From NCBI GenBank assembly GCA_013397115.1, contig VWZW01005505.1, positions 558,001 through 622,000 on the forward strand: a stretch of DNA of 64,000 bases, in the 5' to 3' direction. The stretch comes from Edolisoma coerulescens. Its lineage: Eukaryota > Chordata > Aves > Passeriformes > Campephagidae. The notes below the pieces were generated by a model. That model did not search any database, had not been told where the DNA came from, and saw only the letters and a program-made list of their open reading frames with translations. Of this stretch, positions 62,571 to 64,000 are shown one piece after another. A program made the translations under genes and the position numbers. Every line of letters starts with the position of its first letter. The stretch's first letter is position 1.

Positions 62571-62628
62571 ATTAGACTTGATGATCTTAGAGCTCTTTTC
62601 CAATCTAAATAATTCTGTGATTCTGTGT
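62571..62628 (+). mobile_element. Very short CR1 LINE 3' terminus
   Basis: TTAGACTTGATGATCTTAGAG followed by CTTTTCCAATCTAAATAATT and the octamer tail TCTGTGATTCTGTG is the last 55-60 bases of a CR1, in plus orientation. The octamer tail is well kept, suggesting a fairly young insertion or strong truncation. Confidence 0.88.
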
Positions 62629-64000
62629 TCATTATCATGTCAAATACATAGTAGAAGTAGATTCCTTGCTTACTAAGTGGCCAGAATGAAGGTGTTCAAT
62701 TAGGAAGCCTAAGAGAAGAGTGAATAGTCACTATGTAAATCCTGATTTCTCTGTGATTTAAAGTTCTATATTCGTTTTCCATTTCACTGTACCTATCAAT
62801 TACTTTTCCAGTTTCATTTGATCTATTTTTTAGAGATTTTAAACAATCTTTGGTGGCAGTTTTAATTTAGTACATGGACACTTGCGTTCAGCAGTATGTA
62901 AAAATACACTGTTAGAAGGTACAACATTGCCATTCTGATTGAAATTTAGTGGCTCAAATTAAATATAAGTCTTCTACTTCTTCTATACACTTAAACAATG
63001 GAAATGAAGTGTAAATACTAAAGGTAAATACTAGAGGCTATTTTCTCAATTCCATTTAGTTCTGCAATGCCCACTTTTTCCTTATTTAGAAAATTTTTTC
63101 TTTTTTTTTTCATGTATGTTTGGCTAGAAATTTAGTGGGCTAAATCTAAGATAAAACCACTCAATAACTTATGTTTCCTTTCTCATTTTTGACACATTTC
63201 TTCTCTGTTGGAATTCCAAAGCAATCAACTACCTGGGGATATATACTTCTTCAGAGATCTCTTCTCCACTATATCAATTAACTCAAAAGCAATTTTGGAT
63301 ACCTTCCAATGAACTACCACCATCTGGTCTCCCTTAAGCCTCACAAGCTGGAGTAGACTTGAATTGGTCTGAATGATGGTAATTTTCTAAATTATTAACA
63401 AATTAGGCATGTTCCTACTCTGTTTCCTTTCTTTGACTTGTTAAGAAATTTCCTAGTGACCTAAAGGATCCTTGGGAATATTTTTTAACATTTAAAAGAA
63501 GCCTCCAAGACTGCATGGGGATTACTGGACTCACTGCAATGTGATACTCTTCAGGAGCATGTCCCTTATGATTGTGATGGAGGAAACTGTGAAAAATGCA
63601 TTTCGGCTTCCACCTAATCTGTGAATCTACCTGTCATTTTTATGTAAAACAAGCTCATGAAGCAAAAAGTCAACTCATTGGTCTCCTTCAATATAGAAAT
63701 GAAAAATGACTGGGCAGCATGACGGGCGTAAAGAAATGGAAGGTACTTCTACACTTAGTAATGTGGAGACACCCATTTTTCAGGATTAAAGAGTGGTCCA
63801 CCTCCACAGTTAGTAAAATTACAGCTTTTTTCTTTTTTTTTTTTTTCCACTCAAGACAACACAGATCTTTTCCTCTGTTTAGGTTTTATAACATGTTTAC
63901 CACTTGATAGGTAAAGAAATGTGACTGAAATATGTCATGTGATAGATGTTTTTCTTTCTCTGACCAGGAGAACAAGCCTCCTCAACACAGAAGCCCTTCT
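62629..64000. other. Unique AT-rich DNA
   Basis: No gene or repeat family is recognised. A 15-base T run lies at about 63832-63846. Frames are under 70 codons. Confidence 0.55.

Noticed and set aside
1..64000. CRISPR arrays, bacterial operons, tRNA or rRNA genes
   Set aside because: None seen; tandem repeats here are microsatellites or LTR minisatellites, and the sequence is vertebrate-like throughout.

Overview
This window looks like vertebrate nuclear DNA, most likely from a bird. The evidence is a set of CR1-type LINE fragments on both strands, three solo-type long terminal repeats (LTRs) of the kind scattered through avian genomes, AT-rich unique sequence, low gene density and no operon-like layout. 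A crocodilian or turtle source is a weaker alternative because they also carry CR1. I found no complete protein-coding gene, tRNA, rRNA, snRNA or CRISPR array. Nearly all open frames are short and look like chance or repeat-derived frames, so the window is probably a gene desert or part of a very large intron.

Layout. Bases 1-6361 are AT-rich unique DNA with one notable perfect hairpin (211-239). At 6362-8035 lies the richest element, a minus-strand CR1 that keeps ORF1 (coiled-coil region and esterase domain) and the start of ORF2 (endonuclease) but jumps straight to the CR1 3' end, so the reverse transcriptase is missing. Bases 8036-14473 hold T-rich tracts, a second hairpin and an unexplained 148-codon frame. 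At 14474-15163 is an LTR with matching termini, a 4-bp target duplication, a 52-base assembly gap and a GAA tract. Bases 15164-33149 are mostly unique AT-rich DNA, with an old CR1-L-like piece (about 21596-21765), a clear CR1 3' end (24930-25266) and a coding-like short frame on the minus strand (19104-19328). A GC-richer patch with a TATA-like box lies at 33150-33680, followed by a T/G-rich tract. A plus-strand LTR with a good TATA box sits at about 38774-39330, and 530 bp downstream a strong splice-acceptor-like site opens a 139-codon frame (39864-40285). Bases 45991-48345 carry three CR1 fragments, two of them in inverted orientation with their truncated ends nearly touching. A third LTR (about 54225-55037) contains a decamer minisatellite. 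The last 9 kb hold two more CR1 3' ends and a long purine tract.

No genes can be seen working together here. The plausible biology is repeat biology (CR1 decay, LTR promoters, inverted CR1 transcripts) plus possible conserved noncoding regulatory DNA, which can only be judged by alignment to other genomes. I did not find convincing evidence of a new multi-gene system.
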